Below, one piece after another: positions 1 through 7,508 of a stretch of 64,000 nucleotides of DNA (the stretch's first letter is position 1; each line of letters starts with the position of its first letter). The position numbers were made by a program, and so were the translations under genes. Location of the stretch: positions 1 through 64,000 of IMG/VR virus record IMGVR_UViG_3300005529_000024. One strand, 5' to 3'. Under the pieces are notes generated by a model, which was not told the DNA's origin, searched no databases, and saw only the letters and a program-made list of their open reading frames with translations. The DNA comes from a virus.

Positions 1-432
1 ATATATATCCCATATAGAATAGAGAAGGTAAAAGGAGTACCGAACTGTCTATTCCTATATCTTCATGATGAGGGGGATGAATACAGATATCCTTTCATAG
101 GTGGATTCTATTTAACCGAAGTCGTTAGGAAGATAGGATGGGAATCTAACTTCGGAACAAAGTCAGCCTTATTCGTTAGTAGAGAATCAATATCAGGAGC
201 ATTGACTGAATACTATAGAGAAGGATTAGATAGACTCTCTCCTGTAGAGCCGGATGAATTGTTTACCAGAGTTGAATATATCAAAACCCATAGAGAGCCT
301 ATCATAGATTATAATAAAAGGATAGTAGAAGAAGATCTTAAAGCCCTAAGAGATATTGAAAAGAATCTCGAAAACATTAAGGAAGAAGTAATGAGATTAT
401 ATCATAGACTTGGTATGAAGTACGAGGGATAG
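1..432 (+). CDS. Unknown protein, C-terminal part only
   Basis: The reading frame is open from the first base of the window, so the gene starts upstream and only its last 143 codons are seen. The first 70 visible residues look globular, with alternating hydrophobic positions and several aromatics. The last 45 (EEDLKALRDIEKNLENIKEE onward) look like a charged amphipathic helix or coiled coil. I do not recognise the family. A TTG at 202 could serve as an internal start but has no convincing ribosome site, so continuation from upstream is preferred. Confidence 0.7.
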   Translation: MYIPYRIEKVKGVPNCLFLYLHDEGDEYRYPFIGGFYLTEVVRKIGWESNFGTKSALFVSRESISGALTEYYREGLDRLSPVEPDELFTRVEYIKTHREPIIDYNKRIVEEDLKALRDIEKNLENIKEEVMRLYHRLGMKYEG

Positions 433-632
433 CTGCTTATCTTATACTAATTCTATATAAATCAAGTACTTATGATATAGTGAGTATGGTTATTATGTAT
501 GTGTAGATAAGTTTATTAATGAAATCAATATGTTATATTTAATTTTATAAAAGCTGTACTAAAACAGACTATATAAAGTGAAAATTTTAATTTACCACAC
601 TAATTTACGCTTTATATTCTCATAGGGTGGAA
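433..632. other. AT-rich intergenic stretch
   Basis: About 200 bases separate the first partial gene from the next start. The stretch is very AT-rich and holds no open frame longer than a few codons. Several weak -10-like strings (TATATAAAT, CTATATAAAG, TTTATATT) occur but none has a good -35 partner, so no promoter is called. Confidence 0.5.
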
Positions 633-869
633 ATGCTTAAAAAAGTTATAGTTACATTAGAAGATGTTTTTACGCTCATAGATAAGATTGGTGAGCCAAC
701 GAGATTATCTGATATCATCTCCGCATTGGAGAAGTCAGGTCATCTCGATTTTACTTCCAAATCAATATTGGTCCAGACAGCCAAGAATGAAGGCTTGTCT
801 TTGGACTCAGTAATCAATCCTTATAAACCACAATCAAAAGATTGTATTAACAACAAGCTAGATGTCTAG
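633..869 (+). CDS. Hypothetical protein, 78 aa
   Basis: A small, mostly helical protein with no cysteine cluster, signal peptide or membrane segment; I do not recognise it. The ATG at 633 is preferred over the in-frame GTG at 627 because the only purine-rich ribosome site (AGGGTGG, 625-630) lies immediately upstream and would overlap the GTG. The gene ends 18 bases before the next start, suggesting co-transcription. Confidence 0.6.
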   Translation: MLKKVIVTLEDVFTLIDKIGEPTRLSDIISALEKSGHLDFTSKSILVQTAKNEGLSLDSVINPYKPQSKDCINNKLDV

Positions 870-887
870 CTAATAATGGAGTAATTA

Positions 888-1697
888 ATGTCTAATAAGT
901 TTGAACGTTCAATGGCGAAACTTGCTGAGGCTTTGCTGGCTGGTGAAGCCGATCCCGCTCAATTAGAGAAGATGGTCGAAGCGGTTGTTCTTGGTGGGCA
1001 AGGTGGAGAAAAGGGTACTACTATTGCTGAGCCTGAAGATAAGACTGCTGATGCATCTGGAAAAGTAAATCATAAAGTTGGTGATAAGCCTGAAGCTGAT
1101 AAGGGTGTCAAAGCCAATGATGGAATCACTCAGAAGGTAGATTATTCCAAGACTGAGAAAGCTCCTGCTGGTCGTCCTTCTCCTATTGCTGAAATGGTAG
1201 AGAAACAGCTTGAAGAGAAAGCAAAGGGAAAGAAGAAGGAAGAACTGAAGAAGAAATTCGGTAAGAAGATGAATGAGGGGTATACCTCAGAAAACAACCG
1301 AAGACACAATAACGAAAAGTCTTATATCAAGCAAGAAGCTGGCGAAGAGAAAAAGGAAATGGCTGATGCCAGTGAGGTTGAAGCTTTCCTTGCTGAACTC
1401 TGGGCTTGTATTGCTGATAAGGCAAAGTCTGGTGAAGCTGATAAGAAATCCGAACTACTCGATTTGTTTGTTGATGTCGCTGAAGAAATGGCCGATATGA
1501 TCGGTGCTGGTTCTTCTCCTGAAGATCTTTCTGGTGCAATCAAGAAATGGAAAGAGATCTTCGATGGTGTTAAGGCTGCTCATGAAGGTGGGGATAAACC
1601 TGCCGGTGAGGAGAAACCCGCTGGAGAAGAGGAACCAAAAAAGGATGAAGAGCCGAAAGGCGAAGAGAAACCTGCTGACGAAGAACCAAAGGCATAA
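888..1697 (+). CDS. Highly charged, low-complexity protein, 269 aa
   Basis: The start follows GGAG at 880-883. Residues 1-35 form a helix rich in Ala, Leu and Glu; about 36-150 are Lys/Glu/Gly-rich and probably disordered; about 155-225 are again helical and acidic (EVEAFLAELWACIADKAK); the tail repeats PAGEE/KPAGEE-like units to the end. The composition resembles phage head-core or scaffold-like proteins, but there is no specific motif, so this is only a suggestion. The frame is supported by its length and by clean spacing to both neighbours. Confidence 0.75.
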   Translation: MSNKFERSMAKLAEALLAGEADPAQLEKMVEAVVLGGQGGEKGTTIAEPEDKTADASGKVNHKVGDKPEADKGVKANDGITQKVDYSKTEKAPAGRPSPIAEMVEKQLEEKAKGKKKEELKKKFGKKMNEGYTSENNRRHNNEKSYIKQEAGEEKKEMADASEVEAFLAELWACIADKAKSGEADKKSELLDLFVDVAEEMADMIGAGSSPEDLSGAIKKWKEIFDGVKAAHEGGDKPAGEEKPAGEEEPKKDEEPKGEEKPADEEPKA

Positions 1698-1700
1698 TAA

Positions 1701-1877
1701 ATGAGCGTCAAAGATTATATCGAGGATGACTTTAGAAAAGACAGAAATTGGAAACGATACGTTGATGAACTGTCCAAGTATTGTTCCAAACTATCAGAGC
1801 GGTATCCGGGTTATTCTGATGAGGATATAATCCATGCCCTATTATCTGATATCCACGATAAATCAAACGGTTCATAA
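1701..1877 (+). CDS. Small protein with MSVKDYIEDDF start, 58 aa
   Basis: The ATG lies three bases after the preceding stop codon. The protein is helical and charged. Its first residues, MSVKDYIEDDF, resemble the short leader shared by many proteins between 27.7 and 50 kb in this window, though the Glu-ending cleavage site is less clear here. The function is unknown. Confidence 0.6.
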   Translation: MSVKDYIEDDFRKDRNWKRYVDELSKYCSKLSERYPGYSDEDIIHALLSDIHDKSNGS

Positions 1878-1887
1878 CGAGGTAATT

Positions 1888-2052
1888 GTGCATACGCAGA
1901 ATGTTGGTTATTTAGATGGCATCAAAGTAATTGAAATGAATAATCTATCCGTAGGTTATTATGTCGTTCGTGATAATCAACTGTGGTTCTATCCACCATT
2001 CATTGCTGAACAAATTTATGTTAACGGGAAAAGTCTATCAATGAACGGTTAG
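1888..2052 (+). CDS. Hypothetical protein, about 54 aa
   Basis: A GTG start at 1888 with GAGGT at 1879-1883 gives a 54-residue protein rich in beta-type residues (GYLDGIKVIEMN, GYYVVRDNQLWFYPP). The same frame can be extended to an ATG at 1834, but that would overlap the preceding gene by 44 bases without its own ribosome site, so the GTG is preferred. The product is not recognised. A strong terminator follows its stop. Confidence 0.5.
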   Translation: MHTQNVGYLDGIKVIEMNNLSVGYYVVRDNQLWFYPPFIAEQIYVNGKSLSMNG

Positions 2053-2058
2053 AAAATT

Positions 2059-2108
2059 AAAAAGAGCAAGTTAGGTCGGCAATTAAGCCCTCCTACCTTG
2101 CTCTTTTT
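2059..2108. terminator. Intrinsic terminator, bidirectional-looking
   Basis: AAAAAGAGCAAG at 2059-2070 pairs perfectly with CTTGCTCTTTTT at 2097-2108. This gives a 12-bp stem with an A-tract on one side and a U-tract on the other. It lies seven bases after the stop at 2052 and ends the first small operon. Confidence 0.85.
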
Positions 2109-2124
2109 CCGTATCTTGGATGGT

Positions 2125-2193
2125 CCTACCTCATTGTAGGTCTCACGTCATTGTGAGGGAGTGTCGCCTTTGACACTTGCAACATTTGTAAGT
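2125..2193 (+). other. Tandem array of small RNA hairpins
   Basis: Three consecutive 5-bp stems, each with a 6-base loop, follow one another: CCTAC/GTAGG (2125-2140), CTCAC/GTGAG (2142-2157) and GTGTC/GACAC (2161-2176). A fourth, ACTTGC/GTAAGT with one G-U pair, spans 2175-2193. The stem sequences differ while the geometry is kept. The array lies between a terminator and the next start, so it could be a 5' leader structure or a protein-binding RNA. Confidence 0.55.
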
Positions 2194-2231
2194 ATAGTAG
2201 TTATTGTTTGTTTAGTCAAGGGAATATAGTA

Positions 2232-2477
2232 ATGAATCCAAAAGATAACCAAGGTAAAGATATCAGAGTAGGCAATCGTGTTGAATGCCTTAATCCTGAA
2301 GATGACAAACGTTGGGGTAGAGGTAAAGTAATAGGAGTTAATTCCCCGCGCAAGCTTTTACTTGTTTTATTTGATAAAGATTTATTTCATAGCGATCCAT
2401 TTAAAGTCTTTATGGGTAGGGATGTTATACTCTATACTTGGGAAATTGCATTAACAGATTTAAAAGTTGTTGAATAG
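2232..2477 (+). CDS. Small SH3/KOW-like protein, 81 aa
   Basis: The ATG at 2232 is preceded by GGGAA and chosen over an upstream TTG at 2208 that has no ribosome site. The middle of the protein (VGNRVECLNP, GRGKVIGV, LLLVLFDKD) has the strand pattern of small SH3-like or KOW-like barrels that bind nucleic acid or protein. No catalytic motif is seen. It is followed at once by two hairpins. Confidence 0.6.
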   Translation: MNPKDNQGKDIRVGNRVECLNPEDDKRWGRGKVIGVNSPRKLLLVLFDKDLFHSDPFKVFMGRDVILYTWEIALTDLKVVE

Positions 2478-2521
2478 GGTAGATACGTCTACCTTATAGA
2501 GGTAAGTACTTTACCTCTTTT
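2478..2521 (+). terminator. Double hairpin and terminator
   Basis: Right after the stop, GGTAGA-TACG-TCTACC (2478-2493) makes a 6-bp stem with a UNCG-type tetraloop. It is followed by AGAGGTAA/TTACCTCT (2498-2518, 8 bp, 5-base loop) running into TTTTC. The second hairpin with its short U-run is a credible intrinsic terminator; the first may stabilise the transcript end. Confidence 0.7.
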
Positions 2522-2580
2522 CTTCATGCAGCGAACAATGTCTTGCGGCTGGTCATGATCTGGTGTGCTGTATGAGGAAT

Positions 2581-2608
2581 ATAGTGGGGGTCTTATGGCC
2601 CCTACTAT
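2581..2608 (+). other. Stable 12-bp intergenic hairpin
   Basis: ATAGTGGGGGTC (2581-2592) pairs with GGCCCCTACTAT (2597-2608) across a TTAT loop, 12 bp with two G-U pairs. No U-tract follows, so it is more likely a leader or transcript-stability structure than a terminator. Confidence 0.55.
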
Positions 2609-2633
2609 TCAATTTAATCTAACGAATGATGGG

Positions 2634-2673
2634 TGGATGCTAAACATTCATCCATGGTGGGGACCGACTTAGA
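2634..2673 (+). promoter_or_regulatory. Hairpin plus GGGACCGACTTAGA leader element, copy 1
   Basis: TGGATG (2634-2639) pairs with CATCCA (2649-2654). Five bases later comes GGGACCGACTTAGA (2660-2673). The same arrangement recurs at 25212-25247. The element sits in the leader of the probable holin gene and about 30 bases before its start. Its function is unknown; conservation of hairpin plus motif suggests an RNA-level control element. Confidence 0.5.
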
Positions 2674-2705
2674 TTAATAAAACTAATTATAGGAGAATAA
2701 AATAA

Positions 2706-3032
2706 ATGGATATGACATTTGTAAATGGACTCATGCAAGCTCCTCCAGTCATGGTCGCACTTCAGTATGTTATTCTTGAAGTCTCAAAGCGTGGCTACGA
2801 GAAGTTCTTTCCTGCAATTCCCAATCAACTAATGCCTGCTCTTTCAATTATTCTTGGTGGGCTTCTCACATTGCCGACTGGTGGAAATCCAGTTATGGGA
2901 GCATTGATTGGTGCAGCAGCTTCTGGATTGCATGATCTAATTACTCCTCCATCTGGGATGGCTAATGTTCTTGCCAGTGTCCCAATGCCCCCTGTTCCTC
3001 CTGCACCTCCCTCTAATCCAGCAGGAAAATAA
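2706..3032 (+). CDS. Probable holin or small membrane protein, 108 aa
   Basis: The protein has hydrophobic stretches near residues 14-27, 42-56 and 63-76, separated by Gly/Pro-rich turns, and a Pro-rich tail (PMPPVPPAPPSNPAGK). This layout, with LMPALSIILGGLLTLP followed by a Gly-rich second helix, resembles the Cph1 or holin-4 type of phage holin that forms lesions in the inner membrane at lysis. No endolysin is next to it, so the role is inferred. The start follows GGAG at 2693-2696 and a structured leader. Confidence 0.55.
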   Translation: MDMTFVNGLMQAPPVMVALQYVILEVSKRGYEKFFPAIPNQLMPALSIILGGLLTLPTGGNPVMGALIGAAASGLHDLITPPSGMANVLASVPMPPVPPAPPSNPAGK

Positions 3033-3035
3033 AAA

Positions 3036-3269
3036 ATGAAAATATTCCTCGTAGAGATCGGTATAGAGTATTGTGGGCCTACAGAGTATACTGCTTATAA
3101 GGATAAGAATGATGCCATGAAGTTTCTAGAGCGTTGTGGCTATGAATTAGAAGATCCTCATAAAGTAGATTATATCGCTCATATGACTTACATGTACTAT
3201 ATTAAACCGGGTGAAGCGGAAGAGGATATTAAACATTGGGCAACAATTAGAGAACTTATGGTGTATTAA
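3036..3269 (+). CDS. Hypothetical protein, 77 aa
   Basis: It starts three bases after the preceding stop. It is a compact, aromatic-rich protein (EYCGPTEYTAYKDKNDAM) with a pattern seen in small modulator proteins of phages. I see no known motif. The last gene before the long noncoding RNA region. Confidence 0.6.
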   Translation: MKIFLVEIGIEYCGPTEYTAYKDKNDAMKFLERCGYELEDPHKVDYIAHMTYMYYIKPGEAEEDIKHWATIRELMVY

Positions 3270-3277
3270 AAAATTTT

Positions 3278-3555
3278 AGGTGGGTGCCGGAATGCTCGTT
3301 CTACGGAGTAAACGGATACCCGAACGCATAGGGTAGTTGTATAGGTTTGGAAGAATAAGTCCATGGAGCATATTAGGTAGCGACAATATGCAAGCGTGGT
3401 TATCCCGGTAGCTCAATAAAATATACTTAGTAGACGGGATATTGGAGGTAAACCCCTCCTGCTACTGTGACGATGGTAGGCCAACCATCTGAGTAGTATA
3501 GACAAATAATTCGCCTGAACTGATTACTTGCGAGGTTTAGCGCCTTGCCCCACCT
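3278..3555 (+). ncRNA. Structured noncoding RNA, about 278 nt
   Basis: This roughly 300-base gap has no open frame of note but is full of nested helices. AGGTGGG (3278-3284) closes with CCCACCT (3549-3555). Inside lie CGTTC/GAACG (3297-3301/3322-3326) and CCATG/CGTGG (3361-3365/3395-3399) enclosing GCATATT/AATATGC (3368-3374/3385-3391). Further helices are TATCCCG/CGGGATA (3401-3407/3435-3441), GGAGG/CCTCC (3444-3448/3455-3459), and CTACT/AGTAG (3462-3466/3492-3496) enclosing GATGGT/ACCATC. I do not recognise a known class. It lacks the RNase P and tmRNA signature strings I know, and no gene is split by it, so an intron is unlikely. Confidence 0.65.
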
Positions 3556-3575
3556 AATAATAATTTGAGATAATA

Positions 3576-4595
3576 ATGGCTTTAGATCCGATTGTAAACT
3601 TTGGAAAAGTAACTGCGTCAACAGGTTATATCAGTACTGATACAGTTATTGTTTTGAATAGTGGTGATGGCGCAAAGCTTCCTGCTACCAGTACAATACC
3701 TAACCCAGACTTTGGATACAACATGGTCTGGTGGAATTGGACTGACTTTGGAGATCCTTCTGATGATCCTAATGTAGAGATCATCCGAGTTACTGCTAGA
3801 TCAACTGATACTCTTACCATTGTACGAGGACAAGAAGGAACAACTGCTCAGGATCATAACACAGCAGGTAAGACGTATAAGCTCGCATTGACCTTCACAA
3901 AGTTAATGAAGGATCAGATTGAGAATAACTTTTATGAGACTCCATATGAGACATCCTTTCTTACCTTCAAAGATTTCTCAGGTAGCCGATTAGAAGATTC
4001 TTTCTATCAAAGTGGTGATGGTGCTATTATGCCGACTGGCGATAATAGTAGTACAGCCGATTTCTCAACAGGTAACTTCTATACTTCTTATGTCAATCTA
4101 TATGTATCCAACGTACTTGCTGGTCCGAATGGTTTAGATCTTGGTCAAGCTTTATCCGCAACTATTCCTCATAGATTTAAAGCTTATGCGACTCCTACTA
4201 AAACTGGTACTCCACTGACACAGAAGACTTTGACTATTGGGATGAACATTCTAGATGCGAATGTCATTCTTAACTTTTTTAATCATGGTTGTTTCTTTAG
4301 AGTTGATTCTACTTCTTCCGGTGTAAATATTTTCGCTGTCACTAAGAATGGTGGTGGAGATTTCAACGAACAAACTACAGATACTGGTATAGCTGATACA
4401 GCCGGAGTTGGACATACATTTGAAATCATAGCGACTTCCGCTCAAGCTTTATTTTACATTGATGGTGTTCTTGTAGCGACTCATACTACACATCTTCCTA
4501 CTCGGACCATAACTGCTTTCTTAACCATTGGGTCAAAGGATGCAAACGTAAAAGTAATGCAGGTACAGTGGTTGAAATTTTCTAGGCCGAGGTAA
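3576..4595 (+). CDS. Tail fibre or surface lectin-like protein, 339 aa
   Basis: Residues about 1-115 carry the phage fibre motif in which EIIRVTAR is followed by TLTIVRGQEGTTA, typical of tail fibre shaft or attachment modules. From about residue 120 onward the alternating hydrophobic and Gly/Thr pattern, ending in HTFEIIATSAQALFYIDG and a WLKFSRPR tail, resembles a concanavalin A-like jelly roll that may bind glycans. The protein probably sits on the virion surface. It begins an operon of three fibre-like genes with gaps of three bases and one base. Confidence 0.7.
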   Translation: MALDPIVNFGKVTASTGYISTDTVIVLNSGDGAKLPATSTIPNPDFGYNMVWWNWTDFGDPSDDPNVEIIRVTARSTDTLTIVRGQEGTTAQDHNTAGKTYKLALTFTKLMKDQIENNFYETPYETSFLTFKDFSGSRLEDSFYQSGDGAIMPTGDNSSTADFSTGNFYTSYVNLYVSNVLAGPNGLDLGQALSATIPHRFKAYATPTKTGTPLTQKTLTIGMNILDANVILNFFNHGCFFRVDSTSSGVNIFAVTKNGGGDFNEQTTDTGIADTAGVGHTFEIIATSAQALFYIDGVLVATHTTHLPTRTITAFLTIGSKDANVKVMQVQWLKFSRPR

Positions 4596-4598
4596 ACT

Positions 4599-5153
4599 AT
4601 GGCAAACAATACAGACATTTATATCATCAAGACTGTATACAATGGGAATGCTGTAGCTTATAATCCAGGGGATTTAAGCGTAACGTTCTCTGCTACCATT
4701 GCGACTAACCCTTCTAAATATCTGACATCAACTGTGTCGGTTACTCCTGTTGCTGATTTAAATACATTTAATTTAAACATTATAGCAGCGATAAAAGCGA
4801 ACATACAAAATATCTTGGGTATCACTTATGTATCCACAGATATTATAAGCGTACATGGATTAACCCCCCTTATAAATAAAGGCACAGCAATATTGGATTT
4901 TAGTTCTACACCTTCTGATGAAGCATCTGTTGATGTAACGGGTCAGACATTTATATTGGCTACGTCACAATGTCAGGCATGGTTCTCTGGTGTCGTTTAT
5001 GGATCAAGCGATGAAATAGATCATCTGCAAGCTGCTCAGAAGATTGCTCTTGTATGTGGTGTTCCTACCGCTGGAGTTGGTTTCACAATATACGCAGATT
5101 GTTTACATGGTTTATACGCTGGTCAATTACAGGTAAATTGGAGATGGATATAA
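4599..5153 (+). CDS. Probable tail or surface structural protein, 184 aa
   Basis: The gene lies three bases after the previous one and one base before the next, so it is in the same fibre operon. Its composition is Thr/Ser/Val/Gly-rich with beta-strand periodicity, few charges and a C-terminal GLYAGQLQVNWRWI. There is no enzyme motif. Location and composition suggest a virion surface or fibre-accessory protein. Confidence 0.6.
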   Translation: MANNTDIYIIKTVYNGNAVAYNPGDLSVTFSATIATNPSKYLTSTVSVTPVADLNTFNLNIIAAIKANIQNILGITYVSTDIISVHGLTPLINKGTAILDFSSTPSDEASVDVTGQTFILATSQCQAWFSGVVYGSSDEIDHLQAAQKIALVCGVPTAGVGFTIYADCLHGLYAGQLQVNWRWI

Positions 5154-5154
5154 T

Positions 5155-6558
5155 ATGAGTAACTGGTTTACAAAACTAATCGGAAGCACTTCTGGTAATG
5201 TGGCTGAAGTTGATTCCAGTAATAATCTTAAAGTCATCATGCCTGTTGGTAGTGCTAGTCCTGCTAATGTGTGCTTATCAAATGATTCTGGTAGTGACTT
5301 CTTAGAGTTTGGATCTGATGGACGTGCTAAAGTTAGTATGGAGCAACTTCTTTTATTCGATCCATTTGATGGTGCTAACATAAATACAAACCTTTGGAAC
5401 CAGAGTTTAACCACTATGACTCTTTCACAGTCTAGTGGACTACTTACTTTGAACTCTGGTAACTCAGTCGCCGCTGGTGCTTTCGCTATTATTTATAGTA
5501 TAAAGATGCCTTTGCGATTAGTTGAATATCCTATCTACGGACAGTGGAAGTTCAAGATGAACTGGTTTGCAAACGCTGTTATAGAGTTTGGATTCGGTCA
5601 ACCTTCTGGGGCTACCGCTACTATTCCTGATGGTGCTTTTGTTCGTATTGATGCTACTGGTGTCGTTCGTGCTGTATTCTCTTTTGCCTCTACTGAATTT
5701 TCAACACAGATAGCTGCTGCTGGTACGCTCGTGAACGGTAGAGGATATTCTTTGGAAATCACGATGGTTGAAGATTCCATTAAAATAGACATCGCAGATA
5801 TGACCTCTGGTGGAGATGTTGTTTCTGCTGTTGTTCAGATCCCTTCAGGATTTGTTGAATATCCTGCTGTAACGCATCTTCCAGCTTTTACGAGGTTGTA
5901 TAATAGTACTGCTCCAGGTACTGCACCACAAGTCTCTCTTGGTTGTGTAAACGTACAGCAGATGGATCTTCTTGGTGGTAAGACATGGGGTGAGCAAATT
6001 GTACAGTTTGGTCGTGGTGCTTATCAATCTCCAGTCACAGCATTCGGTCAGACATCAAACCATACAAACTCAGCTAACCCTGGTAACGCTACACTTTTGA
6101 ATACTGCTGCCGGGTATACAACTCTTGGTGGTAGATATCAGTTTGCTGCTCCTGCTGGTGGTATAACGGATTATGCTCTTTTTGGATTCCAGGTCCCTGC
6201 TGGTTTTCAGTTGGTCGTAACAGGTGTGCGTATATCAGCGATTAATACTGGTGCTGCTGTTGCAACTACGGCTACTATATTAGATTGGGCTTTAGGATTA
6301 AATTCTAGCGCAGTTAGTTTGGGAACTGCTGATGGCTCTGGAACATGGGCACCTAGAAGGATACCAATCGGTACACAGGGTTTCATTGTTGGCAACGCTA
6401 TTGGGGTTGCTGCTCAAGATATCAATGCAACATTCCCGACTCCGTTAGTTGTGGACGGTGGGAGGTTCTTTCACGTTATCGTGCAAGTGCCAGTTGGTAC
6501 AGCCACAGCAAGCCAGGTAATACGTGGTGACGTAATGGTAAATGGATATTTCGAATAA
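5155..6558 (+). CDS. Probable tail fibre or receptor-binding structural protein, 467 aa
   Basis: A beta-rich protein with few charges. The N-terminal NVAEVDSSNNLKVIMP segment is of a type seen at the start of many phage virion proteins. A central part (about 65-265) has lectin-like strand spacing, and a C-terminal part (about 330-467) is Ala/Gly/Thr-rich and ends in VNGYFE, as surface-exposed domains often do. It is translationally close to the previous gene. Assignment to fibre or capsid decoration cannot be settled from sequence alone. Confidence 0.65.
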   Translation: MSNWFTKLIGSTSGNVAEVDSSNNLKVIMPVGSASPANVCLSNDSGSDFLEFGSDGRAKVSMEQLLLFDPFDGANINTNLWNQSLTTMTLSQSSGLLTLNSGNSVAAGAFAIIYSIKMPLRLVEYPIYGQWKFKMNWFANAVIEFGFGQPSGATATIPDGAFVRIDATGVVRAVFSFASTEFSTQIAAAGTLVNGRGYSLEITMVEDSIKIDIADMTSGGDVVSAVVQIPSGFVEYPAVTHLPAFTRLYNSTAPGTAPQVSLGCVNVQQMDLLGGKTWGEQIVQFGRGAYQSPVTAFGQTSNHTNSANPGNATLLNTAAGYTTLGGRYQFAAPAGGITDYALFGFQVPAGFQLVVTGVRISAINTGAAVATTATILDWALGLNSSAVSLGTADGSGTWAPRRIPIGTQGFIVGNAIGVAAQDINATFPTPLVVDGGRFFHVIVQVPVGTATASQVIRGDVMVNGYFE

Positions 6559-6582
6559 TAATTTTTATAAAGGATAAAGGCA

Positions 6583-6744
6583 ATGGCTTTAACTATCCAA
6601 ACAATTAATCTTAACGTTTACGTACAGACAACTGATGGTGCAGTTTTTACGATGCAACCACCTGCTACTACAAATATTACAAATATAGTTGCTGCTTTAC
6701 AGGCATGGCTTGAATATATTGCTAGCTCCAATAGTGCTCTCTAA
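6583..6744 (+). CDS. Small structural-type protein, 53 aa
   Basis: The ATG follows AAAGGATAAAGG at good distance. The protein starts MALTIQTINLNVYVQT and has a helical end (IVAALQAWLEYIASS). Its design (strand pair, then an Ala-rich helix) and size resemble the protein encoded at 6994-7194, so the two may be related small accessory proteins of the fibre operon. The function is unknown. Confidence 0.65.
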   Translation: MALTIQTINLNVYVQTTDGAVFTMQPPATTNITNIVAALQAWLEYIASSNSAL

Positions 6745-6760
6745 TAATTAGGAGTTCAAC

Positions 6761-6982
6761 ATGAGGCCAGAAAGCTTACAAAGAAAATCAAAAGGGCACC
6801 TTGGATTTACCATGTTCGAGGAGTATTTTCGTGGAGAGAATGGAGATATTTATTCTGCTCCTATTGATAGTATCGTTGATGTGTACGGATATCGTGATGG
6901 GTATGCGTTTAAATACACAAAGGATCAATGGGATAAATTTTACGAGAACATGACAAAATTTATCAAAAACCCTCATAACTAA
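6761..6982 (+). CDS. Hypothetical protein, 73 aa
   Basis: TTAGGAG at 6750-6756 places the start at 6761. The protein is charged and aromatic (FEEYFRGENGDIY, KDQWDKFYENMTKF) and probably soluble. No family is recognised. It sits between two small structural-type genes. Confidence 0.6.
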   Translation: MRPESLQRKSKGHLGFTMFEEYFRGENGDIYSAPIDSIVDVYGYRDGYAFKYTKDQWDKFYENMTKFIKNPHN

Positions 6983-6993
6983 GGTTTTGTTAA

Positions 6994-7194
6994 ATGATAA
7001 CTTTTCAAAATAATGTATTGGATGAGACCCAGATTTTGGCTGTCACTGTAATTCAAAACTCTTCGAATCCATATGCTCTACAAATCTTATTCAGAGACGG
7101 ATATGTATTGGTTATTAACTTCAAAAGTAATAACCTTCTTACCGCTGCTTTGACTGCATTGATAAATGCAACAAAAGCGATAGCTGCTAAATAG
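6994..7194 (+). CDS. Small structural-type protein, 66 aa
   Basis: A strand-rich first half (ILAVTVIQNSSNPYALQILF) is followed by an Ala-rich helix (AALTALINATKAIAAK). The general plan matches the 53-residue protein at 6583. It is the last gene of the fibre operon: a terminator combined with a promoter begins four bases after its stop. Confidence 0.6.
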   Translation: MITFQNNVLDETQILAVTVIQNSSNPYALQILFRDGYVLVINFKSNNLLTAALTALINATKAIAAK

Positions 7195-7197
7195 TTC

Positions 7198-7226
7198 TTG
7201 ACATAATAATTAAACCCTGCTATAAT
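7198..7226 (+). promoter_or_regulatory. Consensus sigma70-type promoter
   Basis: TTGACA (7198-7203), a 17-base spacer and TATAAT (7221-7226) form an exact consensus promoter. The -10 box lies inside the 5' arm of the terminator at 7212-7250. Transcription from here would begin near 7233 and read the small accessory genes from 7255 on. Confidence 0.9.
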
Positions 7227-7254
7227 GCTAACAACATTATGGCGGGGTTTTTTT
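7212..7254 (+). terminator. Strong intrinsic terminator overlapping a promoter
   Basis: AAACCCTGCTATAATG (7212-7227) pairs with the 3' arm at 7235-7250 over 16 bp with two G-U pairs and a 7-base loop, followed by a run of seven T ending at 7254. It should stop transcripts from the fibre operon. Transcripts started from the overlapping promoter contain only the 3' arm and escape. Confidence 0.9.
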
Positions 7255-7455
7255 ATGTTTGCAGGCAAGGTATTCCTGAGAAGGAGATATTCACAAAGGG
7301 ATCTGTTGCAGCTTATGATGGCTAAGTCCAGGATTGAATCTTTCCTGAGCATGCTGATCTGGAACTCAGATTTATATGGACAGACTAAATCTCTTTTGAA
7401 TAATATAAATACGGAGATAACAAAAGCTCGTAAGTGTCTTAACTATCCAGTTTAG
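7255..7455 (+). CDS. Basic small protein, 66 aa
   Basis: The ATG at 7255 is chosen because the upstream ATG at 7225 lies within the -10 box and before the expected transcript start; GGCGGGG at 7241-7247 is the ribosome site. The protein starts MFAGKVFLRRRYSQRDLLQL and is basic and helical, with no known motif. It is the first gene of the accessory region. Confidence 0.6.
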   Translation: MFAGKVFLRRRYSQRDLLQLMMAKSRIESFLSMLIWNSDLYGQTKSLLNNINTEITKARKCLNYPV

Positions 7456-7508
7456 ATGGGATGCCTTTTATTTCTTTTGGGTGCAACTGATTATAATAGG
7501 AGGATACC

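Noticed and set aside
3278-3555. Self-splicing group I intron
   Set aside because: It lies between two complete genes, no exon is split, and I could not find the paired core strings of group I introns.
3427-3621. Minus-strand open frame over the structured RNA
   Set aside because: No ribosome site, no neighbours on that strand, and the base composition follows the RNA helices on the plus strand.
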